This document shows, in pieces, positions 8,042 through 16,497 of a DNA stretch of 64,000 nt. The notes beneath the pieces were generated by a model. The model made no database searches. It saw only the letters and a program-made list of their open reading frames with translations, and had not been told where the DNA came from. The translations under genes were made by a program, and so were the position numbers. This DNA is from JBMOKT01 sp049323895 (GTDB lineage Bacteria > Bacillota > Peptococcia > Peptococcales > BICA1-8). The stretch covers positions 186,001-250,000 of the forward strand of contig JBMOKT010000021.1 in the NCBI GenBank assembly GCA_049323895.1, read 5' to 3'. Within the stretch, counting starts at the first letter, position 1; each line of letters begins with the position of its first letter.

Positions 8042-8081
8042 ATATTAAGAGCGCAAAAAAATAAAATGCTTAATACAAACA

Positions 8082-8150
8082 ACCCGTAGTCAGGCAATTT
8101 ACGGCTGCCTGGTAGAAACATTTGGACCATATCTCCAAATATATACAAGT
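8082..8150 (-). promoter_or_regulatory. Guanine-class purine riboswitch of xpt
   Basis: Minus strand: P1 formed by ACTTGTA (8144-8150) and TACGGGT (8082-8088). Conserved GATATGG, GTTTCTACC, CCGTAAATTGCC and GACTAC are all present. C at the specificity position of GACTAC indicates guanine, hypoxanthine or xanthine rather than adenine. Confidence 0.94.
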
Positions 8151-8248
8151 CGCTTTTCCGAACATTATTTAGTTTTTCCATCATAATGTTCACTATTTGA
8201 CAATATATTACCTTATTTTTAATAAAAATACAATATCAAAAAAGAAAA

Positions 8249-8271
8249 AACTGACTATTCTCAGTCAGTTA
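8249..8271 (-). terminator. Terminator of the GGDEF gene
   Basis: Minus strand AACTGACT - GAGAAT - AGTCAGTT followed by TTTTTC; the stem overlaps the stop codon of the GGDEF gene. Confidence 0.8.
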
Positions 8272-9015
8272 TATTGGATGATAATTATAACAATTTACCA
8301 CTAACTCATTTTTCCCTTTTTCCTTAGCCTGATACATTGCATCATCAGCCCTGTCAATGGCTTCTTCCAGCATTCCACAATCTTCACCAAAAAAAGATAA
8401 TCCGATAGATACAGTTACTTTAGCAGAAGTATTAAAATGAGTGTTTTCTATTAAATTCTTTAAACGCAGGCAAGCATTTTCTCCAATTTCCGGTTTTGTG
8501 TTATGAAAAAAAATTACTAACTCTTCACCACCATACCGGTATGCCTTATCAGTACTTCGGATATTATGTATAATAATATCAGCTATTTTCCTTAGTATCT
8601 CATCTCCACGCAGGTGACCATATTCATTATTGATTTTGCCAAAGTTGTCAATATCAATAAATGCTACAGTCAGAGGTTCTCTAAATTTACATTTATTTAT
8701 TTCTGAGATGGCTAAATTAAAGGAATGACGGTTCAGTAATCCTGTTAGAGGATCTACCTGGGAAGCCCTTTCCAAAAGCTTAGTTCTTTCTTCCTCTTGT
8801 TTTAAGTCCTTAAATATTGAAAGGGTAACAAAATAGTTTATGGTGCCGACAATTACACCTGCAAAAATACAAGAAAGCCAAAATAAGCCCATTATGTTTC
8901 GGGGAACATGCATGAACAAAGATATGTAAAAGGGGAAAAATATACCCATAAGAATGCCCATTCCAACAATTTTTAAAAAAATTATTTTCGATGACTTACC
9001 GGCTATTCTATCCAC
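8269..9015 (-). CDS. Membrane-anchored diguanylate cyclase (GGDEF domain)
   Basis: Makes cyclic di-GMP from two GTP. 248 residues: two hydrophobic helices at about 12-33 (IFLKIVGMGILMGIFFPFYI) and 41-66, then a short charged helix and a GGDEF domain from about residue 85 (ASQVDPLTGLLNRHSFNLAI). The active-site loop is GGEEL, and RSTD stands five residues before it, matching the RxxD inhibitory site for product feedback. VTVSIGLSFF and DRADDAMYQAKEKGKNELVV close the domain. There is no sensor domain beyond the membrane part. Monocistronic, with its own terminator at 8249-8271. Confidence 0.93.
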   Translation of the reverse strand: MDRIAGKSSKIIFLKIVGMGILMGIFFPFYISLFMHVPRNIMGLFWLSCIFAGVIVGTINYFVTLSIFKDLKQEEERTKLLERASQVDPLTGLLNRHSFNLAISEINKCKFREPLTVAFIDIDNFGKINNEYGHLRGDEILRKIADIIIHNIRSTDKAYRYGGEELVIFFHNTKPEIGENACLRLKNLIENTHFNTSAKVTVSIGLSFFGEDCGMLEEAIDRADDAMYQAKEKGKNELVVNCYNYHPI

Positions 9016-9142
9016 CCCCCAAATAAAGAAAACAGGACATCAAAAATCCCATTGATGCCCTTTATTGCAGTAATATCTTAGTATTAAATTTGTTTTCAAT
9101 ACCAATTATACAAAATCTCCTTTTACTGTCAATAAATTTTTT

Positions 9143-9700
9143 TTATTGTTCAGTTGGACACTTAACTGTTTCCTCGGGAATTGGCTGAGTCACTGTATTA
9201 GCAGAGGAAGCATTCCCTCCCGCAGGTACAACAGCTGCAGTCGAAGCCAATTCTTTTAACCAGCCGCCCCATCCGCTTGATAAGGATCTGGTATAATATC
9301 CCGAGATATTTAGAAGGGCCGTTACCTGCCCGCCATTTTGCCCCGTGTAGCAATAAAGAACAACTGGCTTATTCTTTGGTATCTCATTCATCCTATTGCC
9401 AACTTCTACGAAAGGAATATTTACTGCCCCCGGAATATGCTCTTTATCATAATCCTCGGCATTTCTTATGTCCAGGATAAAAATATCTTTTTGGGCATCC
9501 AGCAAAACCTTAAGTTCATCGGCATTTATTCTGTACTGGTCATCAGGCATTCTTTCAAAATACCAGAAGACAGCAGGTTCCAGGGGAGAATCCTGTGCTT
9601 TAACCTCTTTGCCCGTACCATTTACCAAGGCAATACCCACAAAAATCATTGTAACTAAGCATATCGACAACAGTGCTTTTTCACCATTTGTTTTAAACAT
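9143..9700 (-). CDS. Exported/membrane-anchored rhodanese-like protein
   Basis: About 185 residues from the ATG at 9700 (MFKTNGEKALLSICLV), chosen because AAAGGGG precedes it by six bases; the open frame reaches 9745. A signal-anchor helix covers about residues 9-27 and the rest is expected outside the membrane. The rhodanese domain has DAQKDIFILDIRNAEDYDKE, HIPGAVNIPFVEVGNRM and the active loop VVLYCYTGQNGGQVTAL with one Cys as sulfur acceptor; the residue usually Arg at the end of the loop is not obvious. It follows two YeeE/YedE-type genes on the same strand, so a role in handling sulfane sulfur from thiosulfate or a related compound is likely but inferred. Confidence 0.87.
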   Translation of the reverse strand: MFKTNGEKALLSICLVTMIFVGIALVNGTGKEVKAQDSPLEPAVFWYFERMPDDQYRINADELKVLLDAQKDIFILDIRNAEDYDKEHIPGAVNIPFVEVGNRMNEIPKNKPVVLYCYTGQNGGQVTALLNISGYYTRSLSSGWGGWLKELASTAAVVPAGGNASSANTVTQPIPEETVKCPTEQ

Positions 9701-9751
9701 AACAATCCCCTTTCTTACCACTATATAATTTCTTAGCCGGAACATAATAAT

Positions 9752-10318
9752 TTAGGATATAGTTTGTTGAATTGAAGAATCCTTTCCAGCCTTTATCTTT
9801 ATTTCTAGATAATCAGCAGCATAAACAATAAAACCTATAGCCATACTGTAAAATGCACCTAGGACCAGGGTGTTCAAAGAGATAAAATCAGTCAGCATTA
9901 ATTCGCCCATTTCAAATGTATTTAAGTAGACAAACAGATTATTCTGAATAACGGTAAAAGCCAATACGCCCATTATACCCCCAAGGATTACAAAGGCAGC
10001 ATCCTTCTTCCCTTCGGCCCAGGCGCCAATGCAAGTACCTGGGCAGTAGCCGGTCACTGCAAAACCAACTCCAAATATTAACCCACCTAGTGTAGTACCT
10101 ATTAAATTAAATTTAATCATGTCCAGAGTAAGCATCCCCATTGCCCGCAGGCTAAAAACACCAATGGTCGAAATGCCAACTGATAAAAACATGAATTTAG
10201 CAATGCGCAAATCTATAAGTCTAAGGGTCTTTAAAATATTTTTGTATTCTAACGCCCCCGCCCTTTGGAGAATAAAGCCGAATAATATTCCAAAAAAAAC
10301 CGCTAATAAACTATTCAT
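9752..10318 (-). CDS. YeeE/YedE-family sulfur-compound transporter subunit (C-terminal half)
   Basis: 188-residue membrane protein with about five hydrophobic segments. It carries the family Cys motif in GVGFAVTGYCPGTCIGAWAE (two Cys), as in thiosulfate permeases of the TsuA/YeeE type, where conserved Cys residues pass the substrate along the pore. Family members are often one long chain; here the protein is split into two genes, this one and 10315-10845, with a 4-base ATGA overlap. Followed 51 bases later by the exported rhodanese gene. Confidence 0.85.
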   Translation of the reverse strand: MNSLLAVFFGILFGFILQRAGALEYKNILKTLRLIDLRIAKFMFLSVGISTIGVFSLRAMGMLTLDMIKFNLIGTTLGGLIFGVGFAVTGYCPGTCIGAWAEGKKDAAFVILGGIMGVLAFTVIQNNLFVYLNTFEMGELMLTDFISLNTLVLGAFYSMAIGFIVYAADYLEIKIKAGKDSSIQQTIS

Positions 10319-10845
10319 CTAGCCGTTCCTCCCTTACCATAAAGAATTAATGCCGTGGGAATTCCAGCTGCAAAGACAGCCATACCAAAGACAATACCAC
10401 TTACTGCCATTTGGCTCATCCCGCTGATAACATGACTGCTGGTACATCCCCCCGCTAAACGAGACCCAAAGAGCAATAAAAAACCTCCTAAAAATGCATG
10501 GGTAAATCTAAGATAAGGTTTATTACCAAAGCGCTCAACCCACATTTGCGGAACTTCTTCCTTTTGAATCTTGACTTTGCTTGTTTTGTTACCAGCAAAA
10601 GCCCCAATAAATAAACCCATTACAAAAAGCCACTGCCACCCTACGGACAAACTGGCTGTACCGCCGCAGGTCCCCTTGGTCCAAGAACTAATAGGAATCC
10701 AATCTGGGAAAAAGAAATTAGTTAAATAGCCTGTGGTTTGAGAATAAAAAGTAGTTGTTCCTAAATGATTCCCTGAAAAGAAAATTAGAATATTCAGCAT
10801 TCCTAAGGCTACACCAGCTGTAACCCAAGACCATTTGCCATCCAC
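10315..10845 (-). CDS. YeeE/YedE-family sulfur-compound transporter subunit (N-terminal half)
   Basis: 176 residues, several membrane helices. It contains FGSRLAGGCTSSHVISGMSQ, the other Cys half-motif of YeeE/YedE proteins, and an N-terminal WVTAGVALGMLNILIFFSGN helix. It starts at a good ribosome site (GGGGCC region just upstream) and ends overlapping the partner gene by four bases, so the two halves are probably made together to form one pore. The approximately 65 bases before it (10858-10930) are almost pure A/T and likely hold the promoter. Substrate (thiosulfate, sulfite or other sulfur species) is not resolved. Confidence 0.85.
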   Translation of the reverse strand: MDGKWSWVTAGVALGMLNILIFFSGNHLGTTTFYSQTTGYLTNFFFPDWIPISSWTKGTCGGTASLSVGWQWLFVMGLFIGAFAGNKTSKVKIQKEEVPQMWVERFGNKPYLRFTHAFLGGFLLLFGSRLAGGCTSSHVISGMSQMAVSGIVFGMAVFAAGIPTALILYGKGGTAR

Positions 10846-10936
10846 AGTGAGGCCCCCTTATTATATTATCATTATATTATAATTATATGTTATTATTGTT
10901 TTTATAATTACGCAATAGTACTAATTTACTAAAATA

Positions 10937-10968
10937 AAAAGCTGATTCCTTTATTTGTCGGAATCAGC
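10937..10968 (-). terminator. Terminator
   Basis: Minus strand GCTGATTCC (10960-10968) - loop - GGAATCAGC (10941-10949) followed by TTTTTATTTT. It overlaps the stop codon of the small Cys protein and ends the guaA transcript. Confidence 0.88.
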
Positions 10969-11152
10969 CCTGTTTATTGATTTCTTTTTGTTTGTAATAG
11001 AGACATGTTGTTCCTGAAGATTGCATTACTACTACCGAAGGAACCTTTGCAGTTTTAAAACCATATGCCTTGCAGCCCCTAGGAAACTTTTTATCCCAGG
11101 TTACATAAAAATAACTGCATTTTAAACAATTTATATCATCCATACTTGCCAC
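10964..11152 (-). CDS. Small four-cysteine protein (hypothetical)
   Basis: 62 residues starting MASMDDINCLKCSYFYVTWD, with CxxC near the N-terminus, then FPRGCKAYGFKTAKVPSVVV and a last Cys in SSGTTCLYYKQ. The four Cys could bind a metal ion or cluster. Small proteins with a CLKC-Y-VTWD...PRGCKA...C layout recur in anaerobic bacteria without known function. Lies 8 bases after guaA on the same strand and ends in the terminator, so it is probably cotranscribed with guaA. Confidence 0.75.
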   Translation of the reverse strand: MASMDDINCLKCSYFYVTWDKKFPRGCKAYGFKTAKVPSVVVMQSSGTTCLYYKQKEINKQG

Positions 11153-11160
11153 CTATGTAA

Positions 11161-12705
11161 TTACTCCCACTCAATGGTCCCGGGAGGCTTGGAGGTTATA
11201 TCATAAACTACCCTATTGACATGTTGAACTTCATTTACAATTCTATTAGATATTTTCTCCAGCAATTCATAAGGCAGGCGTGCCCAATCGGCTGTCATAG
11301 CATCTTCACTGGTTACCGCCCTTAGTACGATTGGATATGCATAGGTCCTTTCGTCTCCCATAACCCCTACTGATTTAATGCTAGGTAATACTGCAAAGGA
11401 TTGCCATATCTTATCATATAGCCCTGCCTTTGTAACTTCTTCTAAAATCAGAGAATCTGCTTCCCGTAAAATATCCAGCTTCTCCTGAGTAATGTCACCT
11501 ATGATTCTAATAGCTAAACCAGGACCGGGGAAAGGCTGCCTATTTACAATTACCGGAGGAAGTCCTAGCTCTTTGGCCACATTTCGAACCTCATCCTTGA
11601 ATAAGTTCCTCAGTGGCTCAATCAGTTGAAATTTCATATCTTCCGGCAGACCACCCACATTATGGTGGCTTTTAATGGTTGCAGCTGTGGCAGTTCCGCT
11701 TTCTATAACATCGGAATAGAGAGTGCCCTGCACTAAAAACTCACTATCATCAAATTTCTTAGCCTCTTCTTCAAAAACCCTGATAAACTCTTCACCAATA
11801 CGCTTTCTTTTTTCCTCAGGATCGGTAATTCCTGCTACCTTTTTCAAAAACCTTTCTTTCACATCTACAAAATCCAGCCTGATGCCAAATTTATCTCCGA
11901 AAATTTCCTTTACCTGTTGGGGTTCATTCTTTCTCATGAAACCATGGTCCACAAAAATACAGGTAAGGTTATCACCAATAGCCTTATGAACCAAAATAGC
12001 TGCTACAGAGGAATCAATCCCGCCGCTTAAACCGCAAATCACCTTTTTATTTCCAGCCATTTTGCGGATTATCTCTACCTCTTCCTCAATGAAAGAACCC
12101 ATAGTCCAATCAGCATTACATTGGCAGACTTTAAAAAGGAAATTTTCCAAGATAGCCTGCCCGTTGGCAGTATGTTTAACCTCGGGATGAAACTGCACCC
12201 CATACAGTTTCTTTTCCACATGGGAGAAAGCTGCATATGGTGTATGTTCGGTTTTACCAATGCTTTTGAATCCTTCCGGAACCTCAGTTATGTAGTCTCC
12301 GTGGCTCATCCAGCATAATTGTTCACAATCCAAACCAGAAAAAAGTTTATCGTCAACATCAACATCCAGGACAGCCTTGCCATATTCTCTTCTTTCAGCC
12401 TTTTCCACCTTACCCCCTAGTGCATAGGTAATTAACTGCATCCCATAGCATATTCCTAAAATAGGAATTCCTAAGTTTAATATTTCAGGGTCACAGTGGG
12501 GGGCATTTTCCCCATAAACACTGGCCGGACCCCCGGAAAAAACTATTCCCTTGGGGTTAATCTCTTTTATTTTCGCAATAGGGACATTATAGGGAAGCAT
12601 TTCGGAATAAACTTTTAATTCCCTTATCCTTCTGGTTATCAACTGGTTATATTGACCGCCAAAATCCAATACTAAGACGGTATCATGTTTATGCCAATCC
12701 AACAT
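11161..12705 (-). CDS. guaA: GMP synthase (glutamine-hydrolysing)
   Basis: Converts XMP to GMP with ATP and glutamine, the last step of guanylate synthesis. 514 residues in the normal order: class I amidotransferase domain (TVLVLDFGGQYNQLITRRIR, nucleophile Cys in PILGICYGMQ, catalytic His in GVQFHPEVKH), ATP-pyrophosphatase domain with P-loop CGLSGGIDSSVAA, then the dimerisation domain (LRAVTSEDAMTADWARLPYE) ending KPPGTIEWE. Ribosome site AGGAGG is seen before the ATG. The 257 bases up to hpt contain heptamer repeats of TTACTGG type and other filler; I see no riboswitch there. Confidence 0.97.
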   Translation of the reverse strand: MLDWHKHDTVLVLDFGGQYNQLITRRIRELKVYSEMLPYNVPIAKIKEINPKGIVFSGGPASVYGENAPHCDPEILNLGIPILGICYGMQLITYALGGKVEKAERREYGKAVLDVDVDDKLFSGLDCEQLCWMSHGDYITEVPEGFKSIGKTEHTPYAAFSHVEKKLYGVQFHPEVKHTANGQAILENFLFKVCQCNADWTMGSFIEEEVEIIRKMAGNKKVICGLSGGIDSSVAAILVHKAIGDNLTCIFVDHGFMRKNEPQQVKEIFGDKFGIRLDFVDVKERFLKKVAGITDPEEKRKRIGEEFIRVFEEEAKKFDDSEFLVQGTLYSDVIESGTATAATIKSHHNVGGLPEDMKFQLIEPLRNLFKDEVRNVAKELGLPPVIVNRQPFPGPGLAIRIIGDITQEKLDILREADSLILEEVTKAGLYDKIWQSFAVLPSIKSVGVMGDERTYAYPIVLRAVTSEDAMTADWARLPYELLEKISNRIVNEVQHVNRVVYDITSKPPGTIEWE

Positions 12706-12962
12706 TAGTTCCTCCTTAAGATAGTTACTAGTGACTGGTTACTGGTTACTGGTTACTAGTTACTAGTAAGTGTGATAGTAAAAGTACGCGTAATGTTTAG
12801 CTTACTTGACGTGCCACGATGAATGGTAATTTACCGGGATGTGCTGCCGTGACACCGATAATGAATTCTGTAGCACTGTAGCACCGACATTCTGTATATC
12901 AATAGAGCTTCCACACGGACTAACAGTATCTACCCATTAGCTTTAGCACAACTAATACCGAT

Positions 12963-13499
12963 TTATGAATACGCCTTGGGGTCAAGAACTGCTATATAAG
13001 GCAGGTTTCGGTACTTTTCGGCATAATCCAATCCATAGCCCACAACAAATTCATCAGGTATAGAGTAGCCTCTATAATCGGGGAAAATATCTACCTTTCT
13101 CCGTTCAGGCTTGTCCAAAAAGGAACAAATCTTGACACTTTTGGGGGACCTGGAAATAATATTATCCATCAGGTATTTTAAAGTAAGTCCAGTGTCAATG
13201 ATATCCTCTACAATAAGCACATCCTTATTTTCTACACTCTCATCCAAATCTTTCAAGATTCGAACTACACCTGAAGACTCAGTAGATGTACCATAGCTAG
13301 AGACAACCATGGTATCTATACTAAGGGGAAGTTTTATCTCCCTGATTAGGTCTGCCAAAAATATTACTGCACCTTTAAGAATACAAATTACAAAAAGATC
13401 TTTGCCTTTATAATCCCTGGTTATTATATCTCCTAGCTCTTTTACTTTTTCCTTAATTTGTTCCTCAGAAATTAATATTTTGCTTACATACGTTTCCAT
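12963..13499 (-). CDS. hpt: Hypoxanthine-guanine phosphoribosyltransferase
   Basis: Salvages hypoxanthine and guanine with PRPP to IMP and GMP. 178 residues, normal length. Landmarks: ISEEQIKEKVKELGDIITRD, FVICILKGAVIFLADLIREI, VVSSYGTSTESSG, the PRPP loop VLIVEDIIDTGLTLKYL at about residues 93-109, and DEFVVGYGLDYAEKYRNLPY near the end. Strong ribosome site (GGAGG) upstream. Its position next to guaA fits the purine theme, though 257 bases of repeat-filled DNA separate them. Confidence 0.96.
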   Translation of the reverse strand: METYVSKILISEEQIKEKVKELGDIITRDYKGKDLFVICILKGAVIFLADLIREIKLPLSIDTMVVSSYGTSTESSGVVRILKDLDESVENKDVLIVEDIIDTGLTLKYLMDNIISRSPKSVKICSFLDKPERRKVDIFPDYRGYSIPDEFVVGYGLDYAEKYRNLPYIAVLDPKAYS

Positions 13500-13654
13500 T
13501 TGTCCCTCCTAATATATGGTTACTAACAATAGCGTCCCGTTCAACGGAAAAATTATACCAATGGTAGTATATAATGTCAACAATGGCGTCTGGTCGTCTA
13601 ATCGTTTATTCGTCCAATCGTCCGTTTATTAAGTAGTCTGTTATGCCTACTTGT

Positions 13655-13690
13655 CAAAAAAATAGAGATAGGCTAAAAAACCTATCCCTA
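13655..13690 (-). terminator. Terminator
   Basis: Minus strand AGGGATAGG (13681-13689) - loop - CCTATCTCT (13664-13672) then ATTTTTTTG. Downstream of the gene at 13746-14573. Confidence 0.78.
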
Positions 13691-13745
13691 AGTTTAAACT
13701 AAGAATAACTGGTAATGTTAAAGACGAAAAGACGAACCTTATGGC

Positions 13746-14573
13746 TTATTGCATGGGCGGATTGATTACGATTTCCTGGTTATAATCTGAAAACTCCACA
13801 CTCATAATAAGACGCTGGTTTTCATGTTCTTTATTTACTGCACTGATTTCTGCCTTTTTAAGAATTCCAGAGTTATCTACCCAAACAGTATAGACAAAGT
13901 CCTTCCAGAGAACGTGGAGATATTTATTGTCTGTTTCAGCCATTACTTCATACTTCTTGCATTTCTTATCATTTACTTTCTCTTTGCCAATGTACTCAGC
14001 ATCGATTGGGCCAGAAAATGCAAATGTTCCTAAAGGATTTATTTCCTGTATCAACTTCTCTGTAGCCTCTACATTAATATCTTCCACAACCAGCCAGTCT
14101 TTTGAGAAAGCATCTTTACGATATAACTTGTCAGCCACTTGATAAATTTCAAAATCCGAGTTTACTACATGAAGTTTGCCGGTAAAATGAACATTCCCGT
14201 TGCTTTTTTCCCCCGATACTTCACTTAAAATCTCCTCTTTACCATCTACAATTCTCTTGGAGACGGCCTCATAACGATATGATTCTGAGTTTAACGTATT
14301 GGTTATTGCCTCTAGAACTGCTTCTTGCGGAGGTTGAGAATTGTAAGTGCGGTATACCCCTACCCCTCCCCCTGAAATTACAATAACCAGGGCAAAAATC
14401 AATAGCCATTTTAAATTAAAGCTGGGTCTTTTAAACTTTGAAGCACTAAATTTGGATGTGTTTATTTTTGGTACATCAACTTTGGGTGCCTTAAACTTTG
14501 GGAAACTTAATTTGGGCTTCTTAAATCTTGGAAACTTTAAAAACCAAAAGGAAGCTTTTTTTCTAGGTTCCAT
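13746..14573 (-). CDS. Membrane-anchored protein with Lys/Phe/Pro-rich tail and a LolA-like extracytoplasmic domain
   Basis: 275 residues. Residues 1-53 are a basic low-complexity stretch built from a loose repeat of K-F-P/K-F-K-x-P-K type (LKFPRFKKPKLSFPKFKAPK and on). One membrane helix follows at about 55-75 (WLLIFALVIVISGGGVGVY), then a soluble outer domain of about 190 residues (EAVLEAITNTLNSESYRYEA, IYQVADKLYRKDAFSKDWLV, EVMAETDNKYLHVLWKDFVY). The outer part looks like the LolA/LppX or DUF6612-type beta fold that binds lipids or hydrophobic ligands; that is inference. The basic cytoplasmic tail would favour contact with nucleic acid or acidic lipid head groups. Own terminator at 13655-13690. 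Confidence 0.7.
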   Translation of the reverse strand: MEPRKKASFWFLKFPRFKKPKLSFPKFKAPKVDVPKINTSKFSASKFKRPSFNLKWLLIFALVIVISGGGVGVYRTYNSQPPQEAVLEAITNTLNSESYRYEAVSKRIVDGKEEILSEVSGEKSNGNVHFTGKLHVVNSDFEIYQVADKLYRKDAFSKDWLVVEDINVEATEKLIQEINPLGTFAFSGPIDAEYIGKEKVNDKKCKKYEVMAETDNKYLHVLWKDFVYTVWVDNSGILKKAEISAVNKEHENQRLIMSVEFSDYNQEIVINPPMQ

Positions 14574-14873
14574 AAAAATCCCCCCTTTTTTCTACTAATT
14601 TTTACTAGACAAAAGGTGAAATTATACCTTGACTACCTGTCCTAATTAAAAAAAAGTCTGAACTTTTTTTAGTCCAGACTTTTTAAAGGTAAAGGCTAAG
14701 AAAATAAAGTGGAAAAGTGCAAAAGTGAAATAGTGGAAGAGAAAAAAATAAAATTGACTATCGACTCTTGTTTTCCGATGTCACGGCGTCACGATGTCAC
14801 GCCTTTTACTATCAAACTATCACACTGGTTTTTACTAGCCACTAGCCACTAACAACTAGCCACTAATATACAA
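14574..14873. other. Intergenic 300 bases: terminator and filler repeats
   Basis: Contains the terminator at 14648-14685, then AGTGGAAAAGTGCAAAAGTG-like purine filler, a TCACGGCGTCACGATGTCAC stretch and CTAGCCA heptamers at about 14835-14865. No gene or RNA recognised. Confidence 0.7.
14648..14685 (-). terminator. Terminator of the aminotransferase gene
   Basis: AAAAAGTCTG and CAGACTTTTT arms (14651-14660 with 14675-14684) with A and T runs on both sides, so it could act on both strands. Confidence 0.75.
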
Positions 14874-16079
14874 CTATTTGCTCTGCAAATAATTGTTTAT
14901 TACTCCGCCTAGTTTTTGAATGCCTTTTTCAATATCTGCCTTGGAAGCATTAGAGAAATTCAGGCGTATAGTATTTTCTCCACCTCCGGTGGCATAAAAA
15001 CTGTTACCGGGAATAAATGCAACTTTTTCCTTAACTGCCTGCTGTAGCAAATCAGTGGAAGATACACCCTCAGGCAGGCGAGCCCAGATAAACAATCCAC
15101 CGGCAGGCTTAGTCCAGGTTACTTCAGCAGGGAAATACTCCTCCATGCACTTCAACATTAAGTCCCTTTTTTCTTTATAGGCCGCGATAATTTTGTTAAT
15201 ATGGGGTTCTAGAAGTCCCCTCTTACAGAATTCATAGACAATCATCTGAGATAGATTGGAAGTGTGGACATCCGTGGCCTGTTTACCGATTATCATTTTG
15301 TTTAAAATCTCTTTGGGAGCAACTGCATAACCTACCCGCAGACCAGGTGAAATTATCTTAGAAAAAGAACCAAGATAAACACTCTGACCATTTTGATCAA
15401 AGGATTTTAAAGCAGGAATGCTTTCACCGGTGTAGTTTAGGCTGCCGTATGGGTCATCTTCAACTACGGTAATATTATAGTCCTTAACTAAATTAATTAC
15501 TTCTTTTCTTCTGGTTTCACTCATGGTAAGACCAGTTGGGTTTTGAAAGGTAGGTACTAAATAAAGCAGTTTAGCAGCATCCTGTTCTTTACTGAGGGCT
15601 TGCTTCAATGAATCAATACTTACTCCTTCACTATCAACTTCAGCAATAGTGAACTGAGCCTCATATGTTTTAAATATTTGCAATGCAGCAAGGTATGTAG
15701 GATTTTCAACAATAACCTTATCTCCCGTATTCAGAAAAGCTTTAGCAGCTAAATCAATTCCCTGCTGGGAGCCGGAAAGAATTAAAACTTCATCAGCAGT
15801 GGCTCTAATACCTTTTTCGCCAAGCCAACCTGCAATAAATTCCCGTAACGGTTGATAGCCTTCACTGGAACTGTACTGTAAAATATTTGTATCCGCCGAC
15901 CCGATTATCTCAGATATAATTTCCTTTACCTCATCCATGGGAAAGGCATCGGAAGAGGGCATACCCCCTCCGAAAGATATCATATCCGGCTGTTGTATCA
16001 GCTTGAGAATTTCCCTTATTACGTTTCCAGACATGTTTTTCAAACGGTCAGCAAATGGAGCATTAGCCAAAATAAACAC
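14874..16079 (-). CDS. PLP-dependent aminotransferase, class I/II (2-aminoadipate/aromatic type)
   Basis: Cytosolic transaminase of about 401 residues. Visible: PDMISFGGGMPSSDAFPMDE, LQYSSSEGYQPLREFIAGWL, LILSGSQQGIDLAAKAFLNT, PTFQNPTGLTMSETRRKEVI, VVEDDPYGSLNYTGE, the PLP lysine in YLGSFSKIISPGLRVGYAVA, and C-terminal FIPGNSFYATGGGENTIRLN. These match the LysN/KAT II/MocR-like subgroup that accepts 2-aminoadipate, aromatic or branched amino acids; the exact substrate is not resolved. Monocistronic, flanked by 410 bases of non-coding DNA towards groEL. Confidence 0.9.
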   Translation of the reverse strand: MFILANAPFADRLKNMSGNVIREILKLIQQPDMISFGGGMPSSDAFPMDEVKEIISEIIGSADTNILQYSSSEGYQPLREFIAGWLGEKGIRATADEVLILSGSQQGIDLAAKAFLNTGDKVIVENPTYLAALQIFKTYEAQFTIAEVDSEGVSIDSLKQALSKEQDAAKLLYLVPTFQNPTGLTMSETRRKEVINLVKDYNITVVEDDPYGSLNYTGESIPALKSFDQNGQSVYLGSFSKIISPGLRVGYAVAPKEILNKMIIGKQATDVHTSNLSQMIVYEFCKRGLLEPHINKIIAAYKEKRDLMLKCMEEYFPAEVTWTKPAGGLFIWARLPEGVSSTDLLQQAVKEKVAFIPGNSFYATGGGENTIRLNFSNASKADIEKGIQKLGGVINNYLQSK

Positions 16080-16489
16080 CTTCCTTTTAAAAATTATTTA
16101 ATAAAAAATACTATACCAAGGAAGGGGTAAAGTAGCAAGTAGATTAGTTGAGCGTTACAATAAATAAGTGAAAAAGTGCAGTGACAAGTGCCCTGTGACC
16201 AGTGGAAAAAAAGTGAAAGTGTGAAAGAGTGAAAGAGAATTTGAAACCACGGATTCCTGCGGACCACACGGATAAACACCGATTATTCACTTAGTTAGGT
16301 TAGAGATTTCATGGAACAAACTGATTTCAACTATAATCTAGCGTCAGCGTAATCTTTAATGTCAATTAATAATCTAGCGAAGCGTAATCTTTTTATACCT
16401 TTACCTGTCATGCAGAATTACTTGTTAGCTTACCTCTACCTTTGCCTGATGTAACAATAAAACCCTGACCAGCGGTCAGGGTTTTATTG
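16080..16489. other. Intergenic 410 bases: filler repeats
   Basis: Holds AGTGAAAAAGTG/AGTGTGAAAGAGTG purine-rich filler (16165-16235), a GAAACCACGGAT...GGACCACACGGATAAA segment (16238-16275) that recurs near 36448-36489, and two TAATCTAGCG...CGTAATCTTT repeats (16336-16392). No gene recognised; the groEL terminator palindrome closes it. Confidence 0.65.
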
Positions 16490-16497
16490 TTACATCA
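16447..16497 (-). terminator. groEL terminator, a perfect 24-bp-arm palindrome
   Basis: Arms 16447-16470 and 16474-16497 are exact reverse complements around a 3-base loop. The core is AACCCTGACC/GGTCAGGGTT with TTTTATTG following on the minus strand. The groEL stop codon lies in the outer arm. Confidence 0.93.

Noticed and set aside
7891..8193. Open reading frame extending xpt by about 100 residues upstream
   Set aside because: The DNA is a guanine riboswitch, its terminator and an interspersed repeat; Xpt homologues start at about 7890.
12706..12962. Riboswitch upstream of guaA
   Set aside because: Only heptamer-type filler repeats seen; no purine, ykkC or other aptamer motif.
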